Counted from the first letter of the stretch, positions 26,168 to 34,650 are shown. The stretch is 54,612 nucleotides of DNA from CAKUIA01 sp034180465 (GCA_034180465.1 JAXFOH010000007.1:1-54612); one strand, 5' to 3'. Notes: generated by a model not told the origin, from the letters alone. A program made the numbers and translations.

Positions 26168-27186
26168 TTTATTACCGCGTTGCAAAGTGCATATACGTTT
26201 TCGAGTTTTGCGTTTGGGGTAATGCCGTGCCCCAAGTTAAAAATATGCCCGCCAATGTTTTTCATGTCTTCGACAATTTCAGCTGCCTTTTGCGCAAGCT
26301 CTCGAGGTGTTGAAAATTCAAGCATAGCGTTGTTTAAATTGCCCTGCAATGCATATCTGCCATTGTGCGCCGCCTTTAGCCGCGACAGCTTTACGCCGCA
26401 ATTTACGCTATATGCCGATGCCTTTACATTTAGCATCTCGCCGAAAATATCCGAGGCATTAAGCGCAAAAAGTATTGTTTTTGCATTTTTTGGAAGCTCT
26501 GCAAAAGCAGCCTTTATGTATTTGCCGGAATTCTCCCAATAGTTTTCGGCGCAAAGCAAATGTGAATGCGAATCGAAAATCTGTATTGCGTCGGCGTTGC
26601 ATTTTAACTGGGCTTTTACATATAAACCGACTGCAGCCGATAACTTTTGCATAAGCATTGCAAAAAGTTCGGGCTCGTTTTTCATAAACGCTTTGTAGCG
26701 CGGAAAATCTTTCGAAGATTCGCCCTCTATAAGATAGGCACCAAGGGTAAAGGGGCTTGCCGAAAAGCCCAGCACCGCCTTTTTAGGCAGGGCGTTTCTA
26801 AGCAGTTTTAAAGCATCTAAAACATATTCTAGCTTTTCGCAAACGTCGTCTACATTCAAGTTTTCAACGTCTTTTTTCGAAGAAATTCTGCCCTTGAAAA
26901 CAAGGCCCTTGCCGTCTATAAAATTGTAGCCGTAGCCCAAAGCTTCGGACAAAACCAGTATGTCGGAAAACAATATGGCGCAGTCAAAACCGAAGCGTTC
27001 TATGGGCTGCAAGGCAGCCTGCAAAGCAAGTTCGGGCGTTTTTACCAAATTTAAAAAGCCGCCGTAGCGTTCCTTTAGTGCTATATATTCGGGCAAGTAT
27101 CTGCCCGCCTGCCGCATAATCCACAAAGGCGGGCGCTCGGTTTTTTTACCGCAAATTGCATCGCAAAAAAGCTGTCTTGAATCCAT
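26164..27186 (-). CDS. hemE: Uroporphyrinogen decarboxylase
   Basis: A 340-residue TIM-barrel enzyme converting uroporphyrinogen III to coproporphyrinogen III. The conserved PPLWIMRQAGRYLPEY stretch (about 19-34) carries the substrate-binding arginines, and the catalytic aspartate lies in ILFSDILV near 74. GFSASPFTLGAYLIEG and late NLGHGITPNAK match the family. It starts one base after the murJ stop and overlaps hemN by four bases, so murJ-hemE-hemN are tightly coupled. Confidence 0.95.
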   Translation of the reverse strand: MDSRQLFCDAICGKKTERPPLWIMRQAGRYLPEYIALKERYGGFLNLVKTPELALQAALQPIERFGFDCAILFSDILVLSEALGYGYNFIDGKGLVFKGRISSKKDVENLNVDDVCEKLEYVLDALKLLRNALPKKAVLGFSASPFTLGAYLIEGESSKDFPRYKAFMKNEPELFAMLMQKLSAAVGLYVKAQLKCNADAIQIFDSHSHLLCAENYWENSGKYIKAAFAELPKNAKTILFALNASDIFGEMLNVKASAYSVNCGVKLSRLKAAHNGRYALQGNLNNAMLEFSTPRELAQKAAEIVEDMKNIGGHIFNLGHGITPNAKLENVYALCNAVIK

Positions 27187-27187
27187 A

Positions 27188-28717
27188 TTACTTGCCCATT
27201 TTAAACATGTTAAACGCGCTCAGCTGCTTAAAGCGCAAAAGTTTTAGCACCGCCAAATAGCACAATATTGCAAGCGGAAACACCGCCAGGCAAACCAGCC
27301 CCGACAACAACTTGGGCTGCGAAACATATACCGCCAGCACGCACTTTAGCGCACACGCAAACACGCCCATAGCCGCGCTTGCCGACGCAATTTTTGCAAA
27401 GTCTAAAAATATTTTCACCGTGCCTATGCGACGCACAAAAAAGTATCGCAACACCAAATACTGAACAACTGCGGCAAGCGCGTTTGCCATTGCCAAACCA
27501 AGCGCGCTGAACTTAAACATAAATACAAGCGAAAAAACCAAATTCGCCAAAAACGTAAATGCCGAGGCCGCCAGCGGAATTTTTGTGTTCTTTTTCGAAA
27601 AGAACGCCCTAACCGCCAAAGTAGAAGCCGAAATAAACGGCAAAGACAGCGCGCTTGCAACAACTATGGGCGCGCATATTGCCAAGTCGGTACTGCCGAA
27701 CGACTTCCATTCAAACAAAAAGCCCAGAATATCGCGGCTAAAAAGCGCAAGCCCAACCGTTGCGGGAATGCTTATTGCATTTACGCCAACCAATGCCTTA
27801 GAATATTCCGACAAATATTTTGTTTTGTCGGCGTCGGAATTTAGCATTGCCAATTTCGGGAAATAAACAGTGGCAACGGCAACGGCAAATACGCCCAGCG
27901 GTAGCTCCAACAATCTGCTCGACAAGTGCAAAGCCGCCACCGCATAGTCGGCAATCCAAAAGCCGAATATCTTGGAAACTAGCACGTTTATTTGAACTAC
28001 CGAAGCGCCCAGCAATGCCGGCAAAAACAGTTTAAACAAAACGCCAAGCTCTTTTGATTTAGAAAAGTCTACACTATAGCGCCAGCCTTTGTTTCTCAGC
28101 AAAACGGCTGGGATTGCAAGCTGTATTACACCGCCTAGCAGAATGCCCGAACACGCAAAATAGACAATGTTTACCTGCTCGGTGCAAAAGAATACGCCCA
28201 ACAAAAACGAGGCTATCATTGATATGTTTAGGCATATTGCCCCTATGGACGGCAGCCCGAAACTGCCCAAGACATTCAACGCCGAAACGCCCAAAGCCGC
28301 CAAGCATATAAAAAAGGCGTACGGCATTAGTATCGCCGAAAACAGTGCCCCCAACGAATATTTTTGAGAATCGGCAAAGCCAGAATAGTAGAATAAAGCC
28401 CCCGCAATTACAATGCCCACCAGCACAAGCAAGGCCAAGCCAGCCCACGAGAGCACCTGGTTTAAAAACTTAAACGCCTTTTCAATCCCGCCCTCCCTAT
28501 ACGTAGACGCAAAAACAGGAACCATTGCCGAGCTTAGCGCACCTTCGCCCATAAGCCTTCTAAGCAAATTCGGCAGTGCAAACGCAAAAAGAAACGCCGA
28601 ATTTACAACGCTTGTTCCCAAATACATAAAGGTAAGCATATCGCGCACAAGCCCCAACGCCCTAGACCCCACGGTAGAGGACGCAACTTTTATAACGTTT
28701 TTAAGGCTTTCGGTCAT
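27188..28717 (-). CDS. murJ: Lipid II flippase MurJ
   Basis: A 509-residue polytopic MOP-superfamily membrane protein that flips lipid-linked peptidoglycan precursor across the inner membrane. About 14 hydrophobic helices can be seen. The family N-terminus includes SSTVGSRALGLVRDMLTFMYLG and LPNLLRRLMGEGALSSAMVPVF. The ATG at 28717 has no clear SD. The gene sits 30 bases downstream of tatD and one base upstream of hemE. Confidence 0.92.
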   Translation of the reverse strand: MTESLKNVIKVASSTVGSRALGLVRDMLTFMYLGTSVVNSAFLFAFALPNLLRRLMGEGALSSAMVPVFASTYREGGIEKAFKFLNQVLSWAGLALLVLVGIVIAGALFYYSGFADSQKYSLGALFSAILMPYAFFICLAALGVSALNVLGSFGLPSIGAICLNISMIASFLLGVFFCTEQVNIVYFACSGILLGGVIQLAIPAVLLRNKGWRYSVDFSKSKELGVLFKLFLPALLGASVVQINVLVSKIFGFWIADYAVAALHLSSRLLELPLGVFAVAVATVYFPKLAMLNSDADKTKYLSEYSKALVGVNAISIPATVGLALFSRDILGFLFEWKSFGSTDLAICAPIVVASALSLPFISASTLAVRAFFSKKNTKIPLAASAFTFLANLVFSLVFMFKFSALGLAMANALAAVVQYLVLRYFFVRRIGTVKIFLDFAKIASASAAMGVFACALKCVLAVYVSQPKLLSGLVCLAVFPLAILCYLAVLKLLRFKQLSAFNMFKMGK

Positions 28718-28747
28718 AAAGGCATAAACTTTTGCACAAAATGCCGC

Positions 28748-29551
28748 CTAGCGCAAACCGAAAAAGTTTTCGGCGTTAAGAGTTGTAATTTTAGAAATCT
28801 CCTCCAAGCTTATCCCGAAAAGTTTTGCTGCGTATTCTGCTATGTGTTTTATGTTTGCTGGCTCGTTTACCGTGCCCCTTATAGGAACGGGAGCCAAATA
28901 GGGGCAGTCGGTTTCGAGCATAAGTTTTTCCAGCCCCTGACAAAGCATACAATCTCTCATTTGCTGCGCGTTTTTATAGGTTATAATTCCCGTAAACGAT
29001 GCCCTTGCACCCGTTTGCATAAGCTCCTTTAGCTCGTCAGGTGTTCCGCTAAAGCAATGGAACACAACTTTCGACATATCTATCCCCGATTTTTTAAGGA
29101 TTTCCAACGCATCTAAAACCGCACTTCGGGCATGTATGCAAACGGGGCAATCCATATCCTTTGCAAATTCAAGCTGTCGGGCAAAAACCTTTTTTTGCAG
29201 CGCAACTTTTTCGGCTATCTCGCTTTTAGTGCCCTCCATTTTATAAAAGTCTAGCCCTATTTCGCCAATGGCTTTGGGGGCAAATTCGCCGTCGGCAAAA
29301 TACGAGCACAACCCGTCCAAGGCCAAAATGGATTTGTCGTCTATTTCGGTTGGGTGCAACCCCACACACCAATAAAGCCTATTGGGGAACTGCCTTACCG
29401 CATTAGAGTAATAGTTCCAATCGTTTATCCTTGCCGAAGCATTTACAATTTTACCAACCCCGTTTAGAGCTGCGCGGTCTACAATGTCGTTTAGGGTAAA
29501 GCCTTCTTTTAAAGAATCCCTTTCCAAATGTGCATGGGTGTCGATAAGCAT
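28748..29551 (-). CDS. TatD-family metal-dependent hydrolase
   Basis: About 267 residues with the amidohydrolase/TatD pattern: IDTHAHL (metal histidines H6 and H8), AIGEIGLDFY (glutamate ligand), PVCIHARSA, KVVFHCFSG and the late ETDCPYLAPVP aspartate. TatD proteins are metal-dependent DNases or deoxyribonucleases with unclear natural roles. I start at the ATG at 29551 because the family begins MLIDTH; a GTG at 29569 is an in-frame alternative. It is the first gene of tatD-murJ-hemE-hemN and divergent from trxB. Confidence 0.9.
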   Translation of the reverse strand: MLIDTHAHLERDSLKEGFTLNDIVDRAALNGVGKIVNASARINDWNYYSNAVRQFPNRLYWCVGLHPTEIDDKSILALDGLCSYFADGEFAPKAIGEIGLDFYKMEGTKSEIAEKVALQKKVFARQLEFAKDMDCPVCIHARSAVLDALEILKKSGIDMSKVVFHCFSGTPDELKELMQTGARASFTGIITYKNAQQMRDCMLCQGLEKLMLETDCPYLAPVPIRGTVNEPANIKHIAEYAAKLFGISLEEISKITTLNAENFFGLR

Positions 29552-29597
29552 ATTGGAAGAATATTCCACTTATATCGGATACAATCAAGAAATTTTA

Positions 29598-29628
29598 TTG
29601 ACGATACGGCATATAAAGGATTTATATT
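29598..29628 (+). promoter_or_regulatory. Candidate trxB promoter
   Basis: TTGACG at 29598-29603 with TTATAT/TATATT at 29622-29628 (spacer 18-19). If used, transcription would begin at about the ATG at 29635, giving a leaderless message; but an AAAGGA at 29615-29620 also sits correctly for the TTG at 29629. Confidence 0.35.
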
Positions 29629-30552
29629 TTGATTATGGAAAAGGTTGTCATAGCAGGAAGTGGTTGCGCTGGGCTAACGGCGGCGATTTACGCGGCAAGG
29701 GCGGGGCTAAACCCGCTTGTTATAGAGGGCGCCCAGTCGGGCGGAATTTTAACGACTACGTCGAATGTAGAGAATTTCCCCGGTTTTGCCGACGGCATAG
29801 ACGGCTTTACCCTTTTGTGGAATATGCGAAAACAAGCCGAAAAATTTGGCGCGCGATTTTTAAGCGACCAAATTGCGAGTGCCGATTTAAAATCTGCCCC
29901 AAAAAAAATCGCGCTGCAGTCGGGACAAAACCTTGAATGCGAAAAGATAATCTTGGCACTGGGCGCAAAACCGAAGCTGACGGGGGCAAAAAACGAGGAA
30001 ATGTTCTACGGCGGCAAGGGAGTTTCGACCTGCGCCACCTGCGACGGCGCGTTCTACAAAAACAAAACCGTTGCCGTTGTAGGCGGCGGCGACTCTGCGG
30101 CCGAAGAAGCCCTGTTTTTAACCAAATTTGCACAAAAGGTGTTTTTAATACACCGCAGAGACTCTCTTAGGGCGTCGGATTTGATGGCAAAAAGGGTTTT
30201 AAGCAACCCCAAAATTACGCCCGTTTGGAACCATACCGTAAGCGAAGTTTTGGGCGAAAACGGCAAGGTTTGCGCAGTTGTTTTAAAAGACACAAACAAC
30301 GCAGCTTTGCAGACTTTGCAAACAAACGCAATGTTTGTTGCCATTGGCAGCACGCCTAATACCGACTTTTGCAAAGGCCAGCTTGATATGGACAAAAACG
30401 GCTACATAATTCCGCAAAGCGGCTCGCTTGTAAAAACCAACATTGCAAACGTGTTTGCCGCGGGCGACTGTTGCGATCCGGAATTTAGGCAGGCAATAAC
30501 AGCGGCGGCCTCGGGGGCAATGGCAGCAATTTTATGCTCTAAAGAAAGCTGA
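29629..30552 (+). CDS. trxB: Thioredoxin reductase (NADPH)
   Basis: About 307 residues. FAD-binding motif GSGCAGLTAAIYAARAG at about 10-26, redox-active CATC at 135-138 within STCATCDGAF, NADPH-binding VGGGDSAAEEALFL near 151-164 and HRRDSLR at 175-181 that reads the NADPH phosphate. It reduces thioredoxin in the cytoplasm. The start is either TTG at 29629, with AAAGGA eight bases ahead, or ATG at 29635. It is a single-gene unit with a terminator and faces hisG. Confidence 0.93.
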   Translation: MIMEKVVIAGSGCAGLTAAIYAARAGLNPLVIEGAQSGGILTTTSNVENFPGFADGIDGFTLLWNMRKQAEKFGARFLSDQIASADLKSAPKKIALQSGQNLECEKIILALGAKPKLTGAKNEEMFYGGKGVSTCATCDGAFYKNKTVAVVGGGDSAAEEALFLTKFAQKVFLIHRRDSLRASDLMAKRVLSNPKITPVWNHTVSEVLGENGKVCAVVLKDTNNAALQTLQTNAMFVAIGSTPNTDFCKGQLDMDKNGYIIPQSGSLVKTNIANVFAAGDCCDPEFRQAITAAASGAMAAILCSKES

Positions 30553-30570
30553 TTTTTAAAAAGTTTGCAC

Positions 30571-30606
30571 AAAAAAAACCGCGGCTTTGCTGGCTGCGGT
30601 TTTTTG
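30571..30606. terminator. Bidirectional terminator between trxB and hisG
   Basis: A run, ACCGCGGC, short loop, GCTGCGGT and a T run. The stem is symmetrical enough to act on both convergent transcripts. Confidence 0.8.
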
Positions 30607-30628
30607 TTATATAAATTTGTTCTAAAAA

Positions 30629-31507
30629 TTAGGGAATAACCTTGTTTAGGGGATATTCTACAATGCCTTCTGCGCCCAGGCTCTTCAGCGTGGGGATTAT
30701 ATCGCGCACAACTTCTTCCTGAACGATGGTTTCGATTGCAACCCAAGCGGGATCCGACAACTGCGAAACCGTTGGTTTCCTTAACGCGGGCAGGCTCGAA
30801 ATTACTTTCGAAACATTTGCCTTGGGCAAGTTCATCTTTAGACCTACTTTGTGTACCGCTTCCAACGCGCCCTTTAAGAGCATTGCAATTGTTTCTATCT
30901 TGGCGCGCTTTTCGGGATTTTCCCAAGCGGCTTTGTTGGCAATAAGCTTTGTGTTTGTATACATCATAGTGGCTATGATGCGCAAGTGGTTTGCCCTAAT
31001 CGACGAGCCCGTTTCTGTAATATCGGCAATTGCGTCCACCAAGTCGGGAACTTTAATTTCGGTTGCGCCCCACGAAAATTCAACATCGGCGTTTACCTGG
31101 TTGTCGGCCAAATATTTTTTCGTTACGTTTACCAACTCGGTCGCAATGCGTTTGCCTTCCAAGTCTTTTACGGTCTGTACGGGGGAATCTTCCTTAACGC
31201 AGATTACCCATTTCGATTTCAACGCTGTCGCCTTGCTGTAGATTAGGTCGCAAACTTCCACAACGTCGCTGGAGTTTTCCAAAATCCAGTCGTAGCCGGT
31301 AAGGCCGCAATCGAAAAAGCCAAGCTCTACATAGCGGCTAATTTCCTGAGCGCGTACAAAGCGCCCGTCAAGTTCGGGGTCGTCTATAGACGGCTTGTAC
31401 GAACGGCTGCTTTTTGTGATGTTCCAGCCCGCCTTTTTAAAGAGGGCCATTGTTGATTCTTCAAGGCTTCCTTTGGGAAAACCGAACATTATAAGTGGAT
31501 TGCTCAC
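30629..31507 (-). CDS. hisG: ATP phosphoribosyltransferase, long form
   Basis: A 292-residue HisG, the first and feedback-regulated enzyme of histidine synthesis (ATP plus PRPP to phosphoribosyl-ATP). The start is GTG at 31507: AAGG lies eight bases ahead and the product begins VSNPLIMFGFPKGSLEES. The catalytic core runs to about 215 and includes the PRPP loop DITETGSSIRAN. The remaining 75-80 residues form the C-terminal regulatory domain of the long, HisZ-independent form. No other his genes are nearby. It follows tRNA-Ala by 33 bases on the same strand, so the two may be co-transcribed. Confidence 0.93.
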   Translation of the reverse strand: MSNPLIMFGFPKGSLEESTMALFKKAGWNITKSSRSYKPSIDDPELDGRFVRAQEISRYVELGFFDCGLTGYDWILENSSDVVEVCDLIYSKATALKSKWVICVKEDSPVQTVKDLEGKRIATELVNVTKKYLADNQVNADVEFSWGATEIKVPDLVDAIADITETGSSIRANHLRIIATMMYTNTKLIANKAAWENPEKRAKIETIAMLLKGALEAVHKVGLKMNLPKANVSKVISSLPALRKPTVSQLSDPAWVAIETIVQEEVVRDIIPTLKSLGAEGIVEYPLNKVIP

Positions 31508-31540
31508 TAGTTTTACCTTGCTTGATGTGAATATGAAAAA

Positions 31541-31613
31541 TGGAGACGATCGGGTTCGAACCGACGACCTCCACAATGCCATTGTGGCGCTCTTCCAACT
31601 GAGCTACGTCCCC
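31541..31613 (-). tRNA. tRNA-Ala (GGC anticodon)
   Basis: A complete 73-base cloverleaf on the minus strand. Acceptor GGGGACG pairs with CGTCTCC and includes the G3-U70 wobble that marks tRNA-Ala. The anticodon stem CCACA/TGTGG encloses loop ATGGCAT, so the anticodon is GGC (reads GCC and GCU). The T loop TTCGAAC is normal. No CCA is encoded. Confidence 0.95.
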
Positions 31614-31760
31614 TAAATATTAGAAAAATTAAAGTGGCTACTCTACCGTATTTGTATTTGCAGTCAACAAAATTTTTACTTTTTTTTACGGAGCGCCCGT
31701 TTAGTTGAAAGCCCGCATAGATATTTTGTCGGCAAAAAGCGGCCGCAAAAAAGTTTTTTC

Positions 31761-32675
31761 TTACTGGTTTATTGCGGGGTTTGCCTGCAATATCTTTTTT
31801 GCCTGCGCGTTTCCGTTTTGCGCCGACCTTTTTATCCAATACTTAAACTTATCCAAATCCATCGAAAGCCCGCCCGCGCCCTCTTTATAGCAGTTGGCCA
31901 AATAGTACATAGATTCGGCGTTGCCCTTTTCGGCGGCGGCTGTCCAAATTGCAACGGCTTTTTTGGGGTCGGCTTTAACGCCGTCGCCCGTATAGTAGCA
32001 GTTGGCAAGCATGCACTGCGCCGAAGTATTGCCGTTTTCGGCGGCTTTTTGCCAAATTTTTACGGCAACGGAAATATCTTTTTTTACGCCCTCGCCCCTT
32101 GCGTAGCAAAAACCTACGTTAACTTGCGCCCTTTCGTTACCGCGTTCTGCCGCCTTAAACCACCATTGATACGCCAAAACGGGGTCGCGCATAACGCCCA
32201 AACCGTTTGCGTAGCATACTCCTATATAAAACATTGCGTCTACATCGCCCAACTCGGCCGCGCTTTTCCACAATTCAGCGGCTTTGTGCTGGTTGTGGGG
32301 CAAAAGCTCGCCAGTGTGATACAAAATTGCCAAAGAACACTGCGCGCCGGCGTGCCCCATAGAGGCCGCCTTTTGCCACCAATATACCGCCTGCTGCGGG
32401 TTTGGGTCGCGGCCGTATTTGTCTCCGTTGGCAAGGCGGTTGCCCAATTCGTATTGAGCCTGAACGTTGCCCGACGATGCCGCCATTACAAGCTTGCGCA
32501 ACTGATCGGCCTCCTTTTGCTCGGGAGTTTTTTCAGGAGCGTCGTAGTCTATGCGCGCGTCGAGCGTCAAAATTTCGGTATCGCCCTTCTTTTTTTCTAT
32601 AGCGGGGGTTTTTAGCGCGGCATACGAAACGCAAAAGCAAGTTATGAAAGACAAAATATATACTATTTTTCGCAT
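31761..32675 (-). CDS. Exported Sel1-repeat protein
   Basis: About 304 residues with an N-terminal signal (MRKIVYILSFITCFCVSYA), a charged linker, and then six to seven Sel1-like repeats of about 36 residues. Each has the pattern A-x-x-x-L-G-x-x-Y-x-x-G-x-G-V plus a central W-x-x-K-A-A (for example QYELGNRLANGDKYG, CYYTGDGVKADP and YWWQKAASMGHAGA). Such proteins are periplasmic or surface scaffolds that bind other proteins; the partner is unknown. The start at 32675 is chosen because it begins the signal sequence. It lies upstream of tRNA-Ala with a gap of about 150 bases that holds nothing clear. Confidence 0.85.
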   Translation of the reverse strand: MRKIVYILSFITCFCVSYAALKTPAIEKKKGDTEILTLDARIDYDAPEKTPEQKEADQLRKLVMAASSGNVQAQYELGNRLANGDKYGRDPNPQQAVYWWQKAASMGHAGAQCSLAILYHTGELLPHNQHKAAELWKSAAELGDVDAMFYIGVCYANGLGVMRDPVLAYQWWFKAAERGNERAQVNVGFCYARGEGVKKDISVAVKIWQKAAENGNTSAQCMLANCYYTGDGVKADPKKAVAIWTAAAEKGNAESMYYLANCYKEGAGGLSMDLDKFKYWIKRSAQNGNAQAKKILQANPAINQ

Positions 32676-32792
32676 AAGCCAAAAATTCTTTAGAGAACGA
32701 ATTTTTATGCAACACAAAAATCAGGCGAGCTTTTGCCCTGCAATACAACAAATTTTCAACAAAATTGTATCTAAATTTTATTTTCGTTTTAG

Positions 32793-32820
32793 TTGACGAA
32801 CTCGAAATATGCTATAAAGT
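32793..32820 (+). promoter_or_regulatory. Candidate promoter of the scaffold/GGGtGRT operon
   Basis: TTGACG at 32793-32798 and, 16 bases on, TAAAGT (32815-32820), overlapping a TATAAA two bases earlier. The 5' leader up to the ATG at 32864 is about 36 bases, A/T rich, and has no SD. Confidence 0.5.
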
Positions 32821-32863
32821 AAGCGTATCTTTTTTTTAATTAACCTAAAACAGATAAAAAACT

Positions 32864-33568
32864 ATGAGTTGTCCATATCAGTGCTCGCACGAAGTTCAAC
32901 AAATGTGCCATGTGGCCAAAGGTGCCAAACATGCGCCTGCCCCCATACCTGAAGAAGGTAGGTGGGTAAAATCAACCCAGATAAGCGACATCAGCGGTTT
33001 AACGCACGGCGTTGGCGCCTGCGCCCCCCAACAGGGCTGCTGCAAGCTTACATTAAACGTAAAGAAAGGCGTAATCGAAGAAGCCTTGGTAGAAACTATC
33101 GGCTGCTCTGGTATGACCCACTCGGCTGCTATGGCATCGGAAGTTCTCCCAGGCAAAACAATTCTCGAAGCCTTGAACACCGACTTGGTTTGCGATGCTA
33201 TAAACGTTGCAATGAGAGAGCTTTTCCTGCAAATCGTTTATGGCAGAACACAAACGGCCTTCTCGGAAGACGGTTTGCCCATTGGCGCGGGTCTCGAAGA
33301 CTTGGGCAAGGGCTTGCGTTCGCAGGTAGGCACAATGTTCTCGTCTAAAATAAAGGGCCCCCGCTATTTGGAAATGGCAGAAGGCTACATTTTGGAAATA
33401 GGCCTTGATGCCAACGACGAAATTATCGGTTATAAATTTGTGCGCTTAGGCAAGATGCTCGAAGCTATCCGCAACGGAACCGATCCTAAAACGGCGTTCG
33501 AAAAGAATCTCGGAACTTACGGCAGATTTGACGAAGCCGTAAAGAAGATTGACCCACGCAAAGAATAA
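32864..33568 (+). CDS. NifU-like Fe-S cluster scaffold protein paired with GGGtGRT
   Basis: A 234-residue protein resembling the N-terminal scaffold domain of NifU/IscU. The core IEEALVETIGCSGMTHSAAMASEVLPGKTILEAL (written here in parts: VETIGCSGMTHSAAMA near 77-92, then LPGKTILEAL) parallels the GC-S/A-x-A-S-A and GKT segments of IscU. Cysteines are at 3, 7, 15, 53, 59, 60, 81 and 110. The N-terminal CPYQC segment and CC pair are unlike standard IscU. Proteins of this type are often annotated as iron-sulfur cluster assembly scaffold next to a GGGtGRT protein. The role is inferred only. It begins without SD and is followed after 13 bases by the GGGtGRT gene. Confidence 0.8.
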   Translation: MSCPYQCSHEVQQMCHVAKGAKHAPAPIPEEGRWVKSTQISDISGLTHGVGACAPQQGCCKLTLNVKKGVIEEALVETIGCSGMTHSAAMASEVLPGKTILEALNTDLVCDAINVAMRELFLQIVYGRTQTAFSEDGLPIGAGLEDLGKGLRSQVGTMFSSKIKGPRYLEMAEGYILEIGLDANDEIIGYKFVRLGKMLEAIRNGTDPKTAFEKNLGTYGRFDEAVKKIDPRKE

Positions 33569-33581
33569 GGAGTCGAATAAT

Positions 33582-34589
33582 ATGAGTCAGACATTATTTG
33601 AAGGATACGACAGACGCATAGCCAAAATCGAAAAGGTTATGCAGCAATACGGCATTGCCGATTTCGACGACGCCAAGAAAATCTGCCTCGACAAGGGCGT
33701 TAATGTAGAAGCCATTGTCAAGGGCGTTCAGAACATCGCTTTCGAAAACGCGGTTTGGGCATACACATTGGGAGCTGCAATTGCAATTAAGCAAAATGCA
33801 TCCAAGGCCGACAAAGCCGCCGAAATGATTGGCGTGGGGCTGCAGGCGTTCTGCATTCCCGGCTCTGTTGCCGACCAAAGAAACGTAGGCTTAGGCCACG
33901 GCAATTTGGGCGCAATGCTTTTAAGAGACGAAACAAAATGCTTCTGCTTCTTGGCCGGCCACGAATCGTTTGCGGCTGCCGAAGGCGCAATAGGCATTGC
34001 AAGAACCGCCAACAAGGTAAGAAAGGAACCCCTCCGCGTTATACTTAACGGCTTGGGCAAAGACGCCGCCTACATCATTTCGAGAATCAACGGCTTTACA
34101 TTCGTTGAAACCGACTACGACTACTCGACGGGCAAATTGAACATCGTAAAAGAGCAGCCCTTCTCCAACGGCGAAAAAGCCAAGGTTAAGGTATATGGTG
34201 CCGACGATGTTTCCGAAGGCGTTGCCATTATGATACACGAAGGTGTAGACGTTTCGATTACGGGCAATTCTACGAATCCTACAAGATTCCAACACCCTGT
34301 TGCAGGCACATACAAAAAGTGGGCTATCGAAAACGGCAAGAAATACTTCTCGGTTGCTTCCGGCGGCGGCACAGGCAGAACTTTGCACCCCGACAACGTT
34401 GCGGCTGGTCCCGCTTCGTACGGCATGACCGACACTATGGGCAGAATGCACGGCGACGCGCAGTTTGCAGGCTCTTCGTCGGTTCCCGCACACGTTGAAA
34501 TGATGGGTCTTATAGGTATGGGCAACAACCCCATGGTTGGTGCTACAGTTGCAGTTGCAGTTGCAGTTGCAGAAGGCCTTAGCAAGTAA
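33582..34589 (+). CDS. GGGtGRT-family protein of unknown function
   Basis: A 335-residue protein with the name-giving motif SGGGTGRTLHPDN at 260-272. Other strongly patterned stretches are LGHGNLGAMLLRDETKCFCFLAGHE (in parts: GLGHGNLGAMLL at 103-114 and LAGHESFAAAEGAIG at 124-138), GNSTNPTRFQHPVAGTYKKW at 228-247 and GSSSVPAHVEMMGLIGMGNNPMVG near the end. No signal peptide, so cytoplasmic. I know no biochemical function for the family. The start at 33582 is fixed by AAGGAG at 33567-33572 with nine bases spacing; an earlier in-frame start would lack this. It shares an operon with the scaffold gene and ends at a strong terminator. C-terminal VAVAVAVA is encoded by four GTTGCA copies. Confidence 0.9.
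   Translation: MSQTLFEGYDRRIAKIEKVMQQYGIADFDDAKKICLDKGVNVEAIVKGVQNIAFENAVWAYTLGAAIAIKQNASKADKAAEMIGVGLQAFCIPGSVADQRNVGLGHGNLGAMLLRDETKCFCFLAGHESFAAAEGAIGIARTANKVRKEPLRVILNGLGKDAAYIISRINGFTFVETDYDYSTGKLNIVKEQPFSNGEKAKVKVYGADDVSEGVAIMIHEGVDVSITGNSTNPTRFQHPVAGTYKKWAIENGKKYFSVASGGGTGRTLHPDNVAAGPASYGMTDTMGRMHGDAQFAGSSSVPAHVEMMGLIGMGNNPMVGATVAVAVAVAEGLSK
34548..34571 (+). repeat. Four tandem GTTGCA hexamers in the GGGtGRT gene
   Basis: Perfect GTTGCA repeats, in frame, encode the VAVAVAVA run a few residues before the C-terminus. Gain or loss of a unit would keep the frame. Confidence 0.85.
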
Positions 34590-34612
34590 TATAGCGATAT
34601 TGCTTTACAAAA

Positions 34613-34650
34613 AATGCCGAAGGGTTTGTTCCTTTCGGCATTTTTTTGTG
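34613..34650. terminator. Bidirectional terminator after the GGGtGRT gene
   Basis: ATGCCGAAGGG, loop TTTGTT, CCTTTCGGCAT, with A run before and seven T after. It can also end the convergent Gfo/Idh gene. Confidence 0.85.

Noticed and set aside
31395..31616. A frame running across tRNA-Ala on the plus strand, and an extended hisG start on the minus strand
   Set aside because: Both translate tRNA sequence. The GTG at 31507 with a well placed AAGG is the better hisG start.
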